Below, piece by piece: positions 36,870 to 48,430 of a DNA stretch of 64,000 nucleotides. Below the pieces are notes generated by a model. The model saw nothing but the letters and a program-made list of their open reading frames with translations, made no database searches and was not told the DNA's origin. The DNA comes from Sipunculus nudus (lineage: Eukaryota > Annelida > Sipuncula > Golfingiida > Sipunculidae). Position 1 is the stretch's first letter; the number at the start of each line of letters is the position of its first letter. A program made the position numbers and the translations under genes. The DNA lies in assembly GCA_026874595.1 (NCBI GenBank), contig CM049311.1, positions 19,175,676 to 19,239,675 on the forward strand, given 5' to 3'.

Positions 36870-37380
36870 CGGTGAACCATCTCGTACAGGCTAGGTTTCT
36901 TCAAACGTTTTCAAGAACACAATCGTTTCATGAACCGATTACTTTCTTTTCATATAAATTGATAATGGAACTTTTGCTGTGTCCTACATCGATTTTTAGT
37001 CAATCGCGCTTTGGGATTGACGAAATTAGGGAGCAATTTACACCGATTTTTTAATGCTCTACCCAGAGACAGATATAAAGAGTTGGCAAAACTACCGACA
37101 TATAGAAACTAAGACGCTCCAATATCAATTTTGTTTAAACAGTTTAGATACAAAGCCGTTCGGTTCTAACAAGAACTAGCAGAGCTGGGCAGTGATAATA
37201 TTTTATGTAAACACAGATCTTTTCTTATTATGTGTACCTCGCTGGTCTTATCACTAAAATTTGTTTCAGAAGTACTTAATACATTTTTCACACCCAAAAG
37301 TATTACTTTGACGCATGAGTAAATATTTCTTTTTTCTAGTTAATGCCTTTTTCATAACGGTTTTCGAATTTCACGAGTAG
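36870..37380. repeat. Segment A, copy 5 (partial)
   Basis: Starts in mid-segment at ggtgaaccatctcgtacagg and continues with the same order of landmarks to ttagttaatgcctttttc. Confidence 0.75.
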
Positions 37381-37900
37381 TACAGGTGTTAAAAAAGGGT
37401 GCCCTTTGTTGTCTTTTTTTTTATTAATGCAACTGAGAAGAAATTTTAGCTGTTTAAAAAAGAAATAAAACAAATATAAAACGGTTCCATCAAAAAGTTG
37501 TTGAGAAAAAGTTACGCTGACGAAACAGCACTGGTTCGGAATTAGGACAATCTCAGTGGTTGAGGCGATAAATGCTCTAAATTTTTTTTATATAAATTTT
37601 TAGCTTTTAAAAAGTGCTCGAACATAGAACAAAGTATGTTTCTAATTTATGATTTCTTATTAGAACAGGTCCATCCATCAAAATGCTAGAACAATTCATT
37701 CGTGATTTGAGAATAATGGGGGAAAATATTATTATAAAATATAAGGTAAAATGAATTTTTGCATAATGAGATTGCAAAAGTAGACAGGGAAATATCCGTA
37801 AAGATTTCCGTAAAGGGAATAAAGTATTTGAAGTATGGTAGCTCCAATAGACCAACTTGGATTCAAAATGGTAACATACATTCAAAAAATTGATTGTAAA
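37381..37900 (+). pseudogene. Reverse-transcriptase relic 4 plus tail segment
   Basis: Unlike relics 1-3 it retains the coding bases after GCP (VQVLKKGCPLLSFFLLMQL), so it predates or escaped the shared deletion. It is followed by the tail segment, ending at about 37900 where the duplicated region stops. Confidence 0.6.
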
Positions 37901-38045
37901 AAAACTTAGTGACTTGCCTGAACTGGGCCTGCTGTAAGGATATTATAGTAATCCTGGGATAAACTGAACTATATTTGTACACTTTATTTCTTTCAATGAC
38001 CATTTGTATCAAGAATCAAGGCTAAAAATAATAATAATTCAATGC

Positions 38046-38046
<1 letters not shown>

Positions 38047-38092
<46 letters not shown>
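38047..38092. repeat. (TA)n microsatellite
   Basis: About 22 TA repeats; a second shorter run lies at 38177-38198. Confidence 0.9.
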
Positions 38093-39018
38093 ATATATAC
38101 ATAATTTACAATCATATGTATATGTCATAAGGTTTATAGTTACAGAGGCATTTATTTATTTATATAATATATTATTATTATATATATATATATATATCAT
38201 TTACATAAATAGATATAACACATGTATAAATTTTTCTGAACCATCTTTTCATCCATTCAAAACACACTTAGTATGATGCTCAAGGACCATTGCCAACAGC
38301 TTTTTTTGTGAACATTTTTTTGCCCTGGGTCATTGAATACAAACGGGTAAATTCTTTGTGAATTGACTCCCCGCCCTGCTCCCAAAGAGCATCCCCATGA
38401 CCCATATCTGCACCGAGGGGATCGCATGATCTTCTAACATCTGAATTTGGGGAAAATTTTTAAATATATTCTGTAAAATTTAAGATCATTGTGTATGCTT
38501 TCTCGAGCTTGGCTTATATCTTTATGTGTGACAGGGTTGCCATAGCTGACATTGCTATGCACCTGTGAACACAAAGAAAACAAAGTGCTGAACAATGGTA
38601 GCAATGCTTCCACATACAGCTGTGTACACTGTTTTTTTTTTAATATTTGTTACAGTGCTTGCCCGAAAAAACTCCTGCTGTGGTAGGCTTGTATTATAAT
38701 TCCATTGGTCTGAGGAATAACCTTTAAATTAGAGGTTATCGAACCGCATTCTACATCCAGGTGTATACTGTGATTTTTTATCAATGTTCTCGTCTATCAA
38801 CTGAATTATGGATTTCAGGCTATTTTCGGCCTTTTGTAAGTGGCTCAAAGGTATGTTCGCACCTATATTCTCTCTGCTTTAATTTCTTATTTGTCTTAAG
38901 TTAGCAACATATCTGTCAAATGAACTGTCCCCTAGAGCTTTATCAATCTATGCACAGGCTTTGGCCAAGATAACATCAATCTCATGGCAGGCACTCTCAA
39001 GTAAATCATGGTGCTTCT

Positions 39019-39492
39019 TTATGACCCCAAGCAAATTATGAAGGTAAGGTAAAAATTTGTCAATTGTATATCCCACAAAGGATGGTGTATCACATTTAAA
39101 TATTTTGCTGCTGAGGGTATCTTACCCTTCACTTTTGACAGGAATCTTTTATGATAATTCATCATATCAGCTACAGATCTTTGTAAAGCCATTTCCCTAC
39201 TTGCCCTTTCAGTTTGCATATTATCTGCTGTTATATTACACCACAAACAAAAATGTGTAGCATTGGCATCAGATATACCATAGATATGACAAAGAAAGGC
39301 ATAGTCACCAAAACGAAATAATTTAATATGTTTTTCTTCCAAGACCATACTTTGTATTGATTTGATCTGTTCATTTACTGGGGCCAAGATTTTTTCAAGA
39401 TTACTATCGTGATCCCTTCCCTGGAATACACATATTACAAAGGTTTTTTTGTATCGCATTTTAAAAAAGTAGTGTTCAATACCTGATGGCAC
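39019..39492 (-). pseudogene. Transposase core fragment of the N-RAG-TP-like relic
   Basis: The longest protein-like open frame of this region (157 codons). Features are an HDSN-LEKILAPVNEQI motif, a GDYAFLCHIYG segment, a C-x2-C pair (FCLWC) and a long basic helix-rich tail ending HPLWDIQL before a frameshift. The order of acidic-helix, GDY and CxxC elements is reminiscent of the RAG1 core zinc-binding region, but catalytic residues cannot be assigned. Confidence 0.5.
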
Positions 39493-40074
39493 AACTTAAA
39501 AGAAATTACTCCCATGACCCCTCCTCTTTTAATCTATATTTAATCTATATGGGGATAGTTTTATTATTTCATGTTACCTGACCTGCCTGCGAATACTGAT
39601 TATTGTTTATGTCACAAACTCAGGAATATATTTCACTTGTCCCAAAGGTGCTAGTCTAGGCAAGTAACCACCACCGGTCTTCTCAATCTTTGCTTCCAAC
39701 AGAATTGAAGAGTAAGCTAAATGATCTCCCAGAATATGTTGCTCTTCATCACTTTCATTTTTCTCAGATTCAAAATCGACCCCATGCTTCTTTCGGAACC
39801 TTTGCTGTTTTTCGCATTTGAGTCCATGTAAGTCCCTGTCTGGTTTTTCTTAATAGCTAAATTTCTGGGTTTTTTTATATAAATGTAAAAATCAAAATTT
39901 AAATATAAAAATAAAAAAAATATTATTACTCGCGTTTGAGAACTGTTGTATAAAAATAACAAAAATCTATCTTCGTATCAGAAAAAAAGGTATTAATAAT
40001 AATATTCGCATATAAAAACAAAATTAATAATAGTTATATTCATAAAATTATAATTTATAATAATAATATTAATA

Positions 40075-40092
40075 CTACTAATAATAATAATA

Positions 40093-40142
<50 letters not shown>
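40075..40142. repeat. (AAT)n microsatellite
   Basis: About 20 interrupted AAT repeats inside the minus-copy relic. Confidence 0.95.
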
Positions 40143-40145
<3 letters not shown>

Positions 40146-41444
40146 GGTAAATATTAAGGAAAAGAATGATAAAATAAGCAAATGTGGCAATGTGTCAACA
40201 TATAAATTTTTACTAACGGAAGAGTATCCTGAGAGTCCCAACATACCATAAAAGCAATAATGTATGCAAAATTACAAGCTACTTTTTGTGCGCGATTCAA
40301 AATTATCTGTCGACAATTTTCAATTTTTGAACTCGTCTTTATTCATCTGGGATGATACCCCTTGGCTTAATTTCCTTGCCTTCCTTAGTTTTTTTTACAC
40401 TAAGGGCTGAAAAAAACATAATTTATTATTGGCATTCAATAATATTTATGTGCAAGGAGAGTAAATGTTTATTATATTTTCATACAACAGTAAAATATGT
40501 TCTATAGAGGGTAAGACAGATACAATGAAGTGTTACATTTCGTACTTTTGGAACTCTATATAATTAAAGGAGCACTAATAAATAATATGATGTGATAAAA
40601 GAAATAAAAAAAAACAATAGATTTGGTGGTTGAAAATAAGGTTTATCTTATATGACTTCCATTTTGCAGGCAATGGTAACTTTGTCACAAGCAAAGTTCA
40701 GCTTCCTTTTCGTGAGAATGGTGTAAGGTTTTCTTCAGTTTTGCTCAGTGGGCTTGTATTAGATCTTTCCAGGCAATCCAGAGCACCGGTGTTAACTGAA
40801 GCTAATTTTTCTGTTGAAAACGGATAAATATGTTTTATAATTTGGGGACATGGCTCGAAGAGCGTACTCTTCAGGTGAAAATTTCGAAGTTTGTGTAGAA
40901 GTAGACATAGAGGTTGATGGTATACAGCATATATGTTGTATCATATCATTATAAAACTGCAGCCTGTTGTATTTTCTGCATTTCACATTCATGCTGAGTA
41001 TCTGTTTGCCAAACCTTTCATCTACTGGACTAATCTCAGTAAATGCTACTTACGTTTCACATACGGTACAGTTGATAACATTTCTTTATTTGGCTTTGAA
41101 CTCATCAGAGAAACAAAGGGAACAAAAGTAGTTGCCGCAAGGAGTCTTGACAGCTCTTGTGTCATATATGTTTTTTTATGCATAAACTGCAGATATATGT
41201 TGCAGCCTGATCATCGGTCACCCCTTCTATTTCAAAATTCAAATGTTTAACAAATTGGTTGACATTTCCTACATGCTGACAAAATATCATCGGCCTTCCG
41301 GTCAGTATCCATGATATAGACAAGCCTGCCATGTCCTTATACCGCGTGCAAAATGTTTTATACTGGCTGATTTTGTGGCTAATATATGTATTAACAGGAC
41401 ACAACAAAGATAAATGTGATGCCATTTTTACAATGTTTTATTGA

Positions 41445-42830
41445 GTGCTGAACACTAGAACATGTTTGTTGTATGTTGCGTCCAAAATTGGATATATTTT
41501 TGTTAATCGCATGGAACAGCTGCTATTATGTTGTATACAACAGATAGCAGTGAAGGCATGTAACTCAGATGTGTCAAGTACTCTTTCTTCATATTTGATT
41601 AATATGAACAATATGGCAAGTGTACAAGCTGAACCGGGGACACTGGACTTTCACATGCATTGTCTGCCTCATATGTGCAGGTTATGTGGGAAGCGTGTTC
41701 AGTCTAAAGTTCAGCGGAAAAAAGACCTGCAAACTGCGCTGATCAATACAGCATGGATTTATTCAATATCAATGGGATTGACATTACAAATGACAATCTA
41801 GAAGTCTATGAAAATAAAACGTGTCTCTTGTTACAGCAATATGATGCAAGCTAAACAGGAGGCAGGTGTTAGTCGCTTTTCATATGAAGATTTCTCTTTG
41901 CAGCCGCACGAGCGAGGTGGCAAACAATGTGAGGTTTGCAATTTGTTTATAAATCAGAGCAAGCGGATAAATCAAATAAAGCTAAAAGGGGCAGACCAAA
42001 ATCCATTCCTGGTGACTTGTTATTTGACCGGAAGGCCGATGATATTTTTTAGAAGGTAGGACATGTCAACCAGTTTGTTATGCATCTGGATTGTGAAATA
42101 GTAAGGATAACCGATGATCAGGTTGCAACATATATCTGCAGTTTATGCAAAATAATATATGACACAAGAGCTGTCAAGACTCCTTGGGGCCACTTCTTTT
42201 GTTCCCTTTGTCTCTTGATGAGTTCAAAGCCAAATAAATAAAGGTTATCAACTGTCCCGTATGTGAAACTTTTTCACTGAGACCAGTTCAATAGATTAAA
42301 GGTTTAATAAACATATACTGAGCATGAATGTAAAATGCACAAAATTTAACAGGCTCCAGTTTTATAATGATATGATACAACATATATGCTGTATACCATC
42401 AACCTCTATGTCTACATCTACACCAACTTCGAAATATTCACCTGAAAAAGACGCTCTTCCAGCCATGTCCCAATCGTGACAGTTATGTGACAGTTCTCGA
42501 AAGGGTGAGTAATCATTTATTTATTTTTTTTCTTACGGTGTTCAGCTCGTCTCTGCAGGGTCAAACGCCAGTCAGCAGAACTTAAACTGTCAAGTAAATC
42601 TACCAGAGCTAATGTTTGATCAAAAGCTGGGGTACATTTAAAAACATCTGTATCCAATAAAAAAAAATTAGCTATTAAAACCAACCAGTCAGGGACTTAC
42701 ATGGAGTCAAATGCGAAAACAGCGAAGGTTGCGAATGAAGCATGGGGTCAATTGTAAATCTGAGATAATTGAAAGGGATGGACAGCAACATATTCTGGGA
42801 GATCAACTTACTCTTCAGTAAAATGCCTTC
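41445..42830 (+). mobile_element. N-RAG-TP-like DNA transposon relic, plus copy (N-terminal part)
   Basis: Frames give HMHCLPHMCRLCGKRVQSK (about 41655), then after a frameshift FNINGIDITNDNLEVY, then GGKQCEVC (about 41920), TGRPMIFF (42020), ITDDQVATYICSLC (about 42110) and WGHFFCSLC with VINCPVC out of frame. C-x2-C, C-x-H-x2-C-x2-C and C-x2-C together spell a RING finger like that of RAG1; one expected Cys is Trp here. The 42018-42480 and 42663-42830 parts are inverted repeats of 41311-40842 and 39870-39720. Confidence 0.5.
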
Positions 42831-43753
42831 TACTCATTGACGTTTATACTGCTTTTAATAAAACAGAATTATTCTGATATAACAAGGAAAAATTCATATT
42901 ACAACTTTGTCCTCATAAAATAATGACATGGGGTCTCCCAACAAAGAAGTAATATACATATACACATAGAAGTGTTATTTCCCAGTGCAATCTGACTCAT
43001 TTTAACCAGAGTTGATGGTTTAATACTGGATTCCATTTTATGATTGCCATACTACTTTAATGCAGTCTGAGTTCAATTTTGAATCTATGTTATATCAAGA
43101 AGCTTATATAACACAGTGTCCATTATGCTAATTTCAGTTTGGCACCTGTATCTTATTTCTCAAATAGCATATACCTGAACTGGGTTCGGTTTAATTTATG
43201 TATATTACACTTTTCTCCCAAGTACAAGATTTATTAAAATATGGATCAGACTAGCATTATGTTTACCTATAAAGACATGTCTTCTAACACACAAAAAAAA
43301 TTTAAAAAATTGAAAAAAAATATAAAAAAATATGCAAATTCTAATAAAATTTATACCATGACCCCTTGGTTGTTCGTTAAATGTTCAAATTTTTGTTGAG
43401 ATTCCAATCTACTATAGGATATACTAATTTAAATATATTTTGCTTATACTGGAAAAATATCATTTAACTGAAAAAGGCACCTGGCCAGCCTCCTTTCATA
43501 AAGATATATCATATCTGACTTGATATTACAGTAGCCTGACAGCTCTAGAGCACGGCTAGGGATAGTACTGTCAAACTGTGGTTTCAGTTTTGTACTACTG
43601 ACCGGTCTGTAGCTAAAGTTTGACCGTTAGAGCTGGAAAATGATAAGGGGTAGGGGTAACTGAAATTTAAATATCCTGGCTCCTTATCAACCAAGCTTTA
43701 TAATGAAGATATTTCTTTAAAGGTTTTAACGGGTCTATCAATATATGTAACAA

Positions 43754-43811
<58 letters not shown>

Positions 43812-44850
43812 AAACAAATTTCATGGAAACAAAATTAAACATGCTGATAGAAAAGAAAAATATATTCTGAACCTCTTTATACTGTACATTATCACTGATA
43901 AGGTCTAATCATACCATAATGATTTAAAATGGGCTTCGCAATATTTTGGCACGGAGTCAGTTGTCTTGTGTGTATCGATAGATATACTGAAGAATACTTT
44001 AACAAACAATATACTTTGTATGAATAGAACAGAGAAGGGTCTGGTGATAACATACCAAAACTTGGGATACCTAGAACAATAGAAAAAAATAATAAAAATT
44101 AAAACTTTAGGAAATAAAAATGTAAATTCCTACACAAATCTCTCATTTTTTAAGTGCAGCAAAAAACAATTAAATGATGGCTCAAACGTTCAAACTTTAT
44201 TGTTAAAGTGTACATGCTGATAGAAAAAAAATGGACCTATGATTGAGTTTTCCCTAGCCTGTTTAAAATGAGATGCAGGATATTTTTGACATATGGACAC
44301 GTTATTGTGTTTACTGCAAATAGTGTCATAGCAGGTGATGATTAGATTTAATCTCTCAGGGCCTCATTCTCATCTCATCCCGTAGCATCATGTTTGGAAT
44401 TGCGCATTCTCCAGTCTTCATAATTCTTGGGCAGCTGCCGGACTAGTCTTGAACTAGGGTATATAACAACGATTTTTCTGTTACCTAATTTAACACAATT
44501 GTTAAAACATATGTTCAAATAAAATCTTCGAATTGATTAGTGTAAAGATGAGAAGGTTACTATATTTCTAAGTCCCAGTACAATGAAACATACTTGACAA
44601 GTAAGACACTATTTTTTATAAATGATTGCTTTATAGACGAATGACTATATATCCGTGTATTTTAATATGCTGCATGAAATAAAGGTGCCACACAGTTTTG
44701 ATGAATCACGCAACGTTTACAAAATAGACTTGGTAGTTGGATCAGTCTATATGAGCTATGACTAAAATAAATATTAATGAAGATTATTCAACGTCCAAAT
44801 AGAAATTTCATAATTATCAGTAATTTTGAACTCGTATAAAACAATAGTTG
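42831..44850. other. AT-rich intergenic stretch
   Basis: No gene is seen. It contains an (AT)n tract at about 43757-43806 and scattered A-rich runs near 43300. Confidence 0.6.
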
Positions 44851-47800
44851 GGGCTTTTTTTTTTATTGAATACATCACATGAAACAACATATGGACAGTA
44901 CAAATAATGAACATGTAAAACAATATATACACATACTAATACCCTGCACAAAAACATACAATAAAAATGCACAGAGATAATTTCAGTATGGGGATACTTA
45001 TACAGTTCAGAGACAATTTTAGGTAGAGGATTGATTATGGCCTATGATAGTTTGTTTACCATGTAATTTTAGCTTATATTCTTATATTCTTCAGGGAGTA
45101 TGAATCAAATATTTGACACTATAATGACAAATGCATACTTAAGAACACATAAAAAAATCATAAGTCTTTGCATATTCAGCAACAACAATTTCTGTATCTA
45201 GAAACACAAAACTTATATTTGATATATATATATCTCAATGTCAAATTGTATAAACAATAATTTTTTTTAAGACACAAGTGAGCTCCACTTCATATAATGT
45301 ACAGATAAAGTTCCTTTTCTGTGGGCAATGTTTCTTTCAATGGTGTATATCTGTTCCATATATAGTTTATAATTGATAAACGTTTGCATAATATTTTTGC
45401 ATTTACACACATATATATATATCTTTTAGCTAGTAATATAAGTATGTCTAACAGAGAATCATTTGTGTTGTTGAAGATAATAGTTGTTTTGCTAAAGCAG
45501 TTTTCTGTAAGAAGTATCTTTTCGCTAATCAGCCAGTTTTTCATTGAGTAAAAATGTGTTGTGTTTCGTTACAGCTATAAAATAGATGCATAATAGTTTC
45601 TTTCTCTTTTTTACAAAGTAAACAAAGTTCACTGGCTGCTTTCCCTATAGTAAATAACAGAGTGTTTAGAGCTATGGTTCTATGAATTAGTTTAAACTGA
45701 AATATTCTTAATATTTCTGATATTGTTATGCTTTTTATATTGTGAAAGGCTTCATATATCAGGTCTTTGCAATCGCATTGCATGTCTCTATTCAATTTAT
45801 CAATTACTTTGGAGGGTTCTGTGCAGACGTTCATTATTAAATCTTAAAAAAAATTTTATGAGATTTTCTTAGTATTCATTATAGTTTCTATATTCGGTTT
45901 ACATGGATTGTTAATGTGCATATCACTGTCTGAGCATGCTTTTATTATTTTTTTCCAACATGCTGGAATAGCATCAATTAAACTCATATACTGCATTTGC
46001 CCTATTTTTAATTTATAGCTACTAATGAGTTCTGCATGTAATAGAAAAGTATATTGTTTATTTTTATTTTTTAGGATATCATATACTCTTGTGACGCCTG
46101 CATTGCACATTTATTTGATATATACAGTTTTATGATCAACTTTGATGTGCGAGTTATAAAATAATTCCTGATTAAAGATTTCCTCTGGAGAGTACACATT
46201 TTTAAAGTTATATTTACACCATGCATCAAAAACTTCTCTCCAGAATTGGCTATATATATGATCATTAAGATTTTTTATGTCAGATGACCTAAGATTACAT
46301 TTAAATATATAAGAACCCATATCTTTAAACTGTATATCAATTATCTGTCTCCAGCCTCGGTCTAAGGGGCCAGATAAGAAACGTTTCACCCAAGCAATTT
46401 TTAATGCATCAATTTTGGATTTTAAATGTATCATGTCTAGTCCCCCTTTTTCAATATGTGCTATGAGTGTGGTTCGTTTAATCTTATCTTGTTTGTCCCA
46501 TATGAATTTCCAAAGTAAAGATTCAATATCTTTTACCTAAGTTGGGAATGGATTGGGTAATACCTGTAGTGCATATATCAGTTGTGATAATACATGTGCT
46601 TTTATAATATTTATTTTTCCTGAAAGCGACATACCTCTATTGGACGATATATTTATAATTGTTTTTATTTTACTCAGTATTTCTTTATAGTTGATATCTT
46701 TCATCTTTCTCCAGTCTGGATAAACAGATATACCCAATATTTTTACTGGTTCAGAGCTCCATTTTAAACCTAGTCTTTCTATGTTTTCTTTTTCGTTAGC
46801 AAAAGGTGTCATAGGAATAACTACAGTTTTTTCTACATTAACTTTTAATCCCGATATTTTTTTTTAAATTCGTCAAAAGTTCCTAGAAGTTCTTTAACAG
46901 ATTTAGTGCCTCCAGTAAGGGTAACTGCTGTGTCATCTGCATACTGAATAAATTTATGTTCAGTACCTCCTATATTTACACCTTTAATTCTAGGATTATT
47001 CCTTATTTTAACAGCTAGTATTTCTGAAGTGAGTATAAACAGATATGGTGACAATGGACAGCCTTGCCTAACACCTCGATTTATAGAAAAGTATGAAGTA
47101 GCCCATCCCCTATTTATAACACAGCTGTTAATACCTGAGTAAAGTATATGAATCCATTTTCTAAAATTTGGTCCAAAATTTAACATTTTTAGAGTATTCT
47201 GAATATGAGTCCATTCTAAAAAATCAAAAGATTTTTCAAAAACCTGATACCAGGTAACTTTTTACTTTACGTTAATATGAATATGCAAATATATCTGTAA
47301 TTTTTATAATGTTTTCTCCAATATACCTATTTTCCATGAAACCAGTCTGATCAGAATGAATAATAGAGTCTATGGGTTGTCTTAAGTCTATTAGCTAAAG
47401 TTTTAGCAATTATTTTATAGTCCGTGTTTTTCCAGTTCTTCAAATGAAGAGAATCTTTTCCTTTTTTTGGGAATGAGACAGATAATACCTTGTCGCATTG
47501 AAAGTGGTAAAATATTATTAGAAAATGAATATTTCAGTGAGTTAATAAAATGATCTTTAATATCATCCCAAAATTTCTGATAAAATTCAGCTGGAAATCC
47601 ATCAGGTCCTGGTGTCTTATTTGTTTTAAGAGATTTCACAGTTTTATATAGCTCAGATGGAGAAAAATCTGCTTCACAGTTTTGTGCGTCTTCCTCTCTA
47701 AGTGTATATAAATCCTCTTTTGTAATAAACTGGTTTATGTAATCCTCTCTAAGTTCATTAGATGTATACAAATTCTAATAAAATGTTAATTGTTCATGCA

Positions 47801-48430
47801 ATTTTTTTTCTGTGTCAGTAATTATTTTTCCCTTGTTTGTCTTTTAATTTCAGGATTGATTTTTGTTCATAGTTTCTTTTTTCCAAATTTAAAAAAAAAA
47901 TACTTTGTAGGTTTATCTCCTTCTGAAAACCATCTGGATCTGCATCTGATAACTGCACCTTTTGTCTCATTTTCAATTAAAAGTTTATGATTGTTCACTG
48001 CAATCTCCCATTTACATTTATCTTCAAAGTTCTTAGTTTTATTATATTGGCACTGGGCCTTATACATTTCTCTCTCTAATGTTATTAGTGTATTAGTGTA
48101 CCTTCTCTTTTTTTTTGTTTAGAATGCTATGCTTTCACCTCTAATTTGGCACTTGATTGTGTCCCATAAAAGTGAGGGATTAGCTTCTTTATTGTCTTTT
48201 ACAGTGTTTCTTATACATTCTTTAATCTGCTAAATATATGTTTCATCTTCAAGTAATGAACAATTAAATTTCCAATATCCCCGACCTCGCGGATATTCAC
48301 TCAGCATTAAACTCATTGAAATAAGTGCATGATATTTTTTATATCCAGTTTCGATTCTAGTAGTGTCTGCGTACCTTCAAAGACTATCACTGATAAGAAA
48401 GTAGTCAAGACGACAAAAATAGGTCGGGGC
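44851..48430 (-). mobile_element. 5'-truncated Tx1/L1-like non-LTR retrotransposon
   Basis: Minus-strand ORF2 remnants in order: endonuclease C-terminus (CRLDYFLISDS, about 48400), an RSRWFSEGDKPTKYFF linker (about 47900), RT block TPGPDGFPAEFYQKFWDDI (about 47600), LIPKK (47460), NFGPNFRKWIHILYSG (47170), GVRQGCPLSPYLFI (47060), IQYADDTAV (46935, catalytic pair intact), GISVYPDW (46740), and a Cys-containing tail (LCLLCKKEKETIMHLF, about 45610). A 3' UTR ends in A10 (44855-44864). ORF1 and most of the endonuclease are missing. Possible imperfect target duplication: aatagttggggc on one side and aataggtcggggc on the other. Confidence 0.85.
45290..47186 (-). pseudogene. LINE ORF2 reverse transcriptase and C-terminal region, frame-shifted
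   Basis: The reverse transcriptase and thumb/C-terminal region are readable in five frames broken by shifts at about 46845, 46537, 46110, 45855 and 45541. The YADD box and GVRQGCPLSPY motif are intact. It copied its own RNA into DNA when active; at least four frameshifts make it inactive. It belongs to the family that left RT relics 1-4 at 25-37 kb (shared GTEHK and IRNN-I-KG motifs). Confidence 0.8.

Larger units (their letters stand above)
38300..41425 (-). mobile_element. N-RAG-TP-like DNA transposon relic, minus copy
   Basis: In minus-strand order: a frame at 41425-41162 with TGRPMIF and VTDDQAATYICSLC; RING-like pieces (YFCSLC near 41125, NCTVC near 41073); a linker shared with the plus copy (39880-39720); LEAKIEKTGGGYLPRLAPLG (about 39690-39630); then a core frame at 39492-39019 with GRDHDSN and THFCLWCNITADN, and a downstream remnant KKHHDLLESACHEIDVILAK. 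The core resembles transposase-like proteins whose N-termini carry RAG1-type zinc fingers. Stops and frameshifts are many and an (AAT)n tract interrupts it. Family assignment is from memory of the published Aplysia elements. Confidence 0.5.

Noticed and set aside
36506-37054. Longest open frame in the window (182 codons) as a gene
   Set aside because: It runs across an RT relic, a tail segment and segment A, three unrelated blocks joined by deletion, so the frame is accidental.
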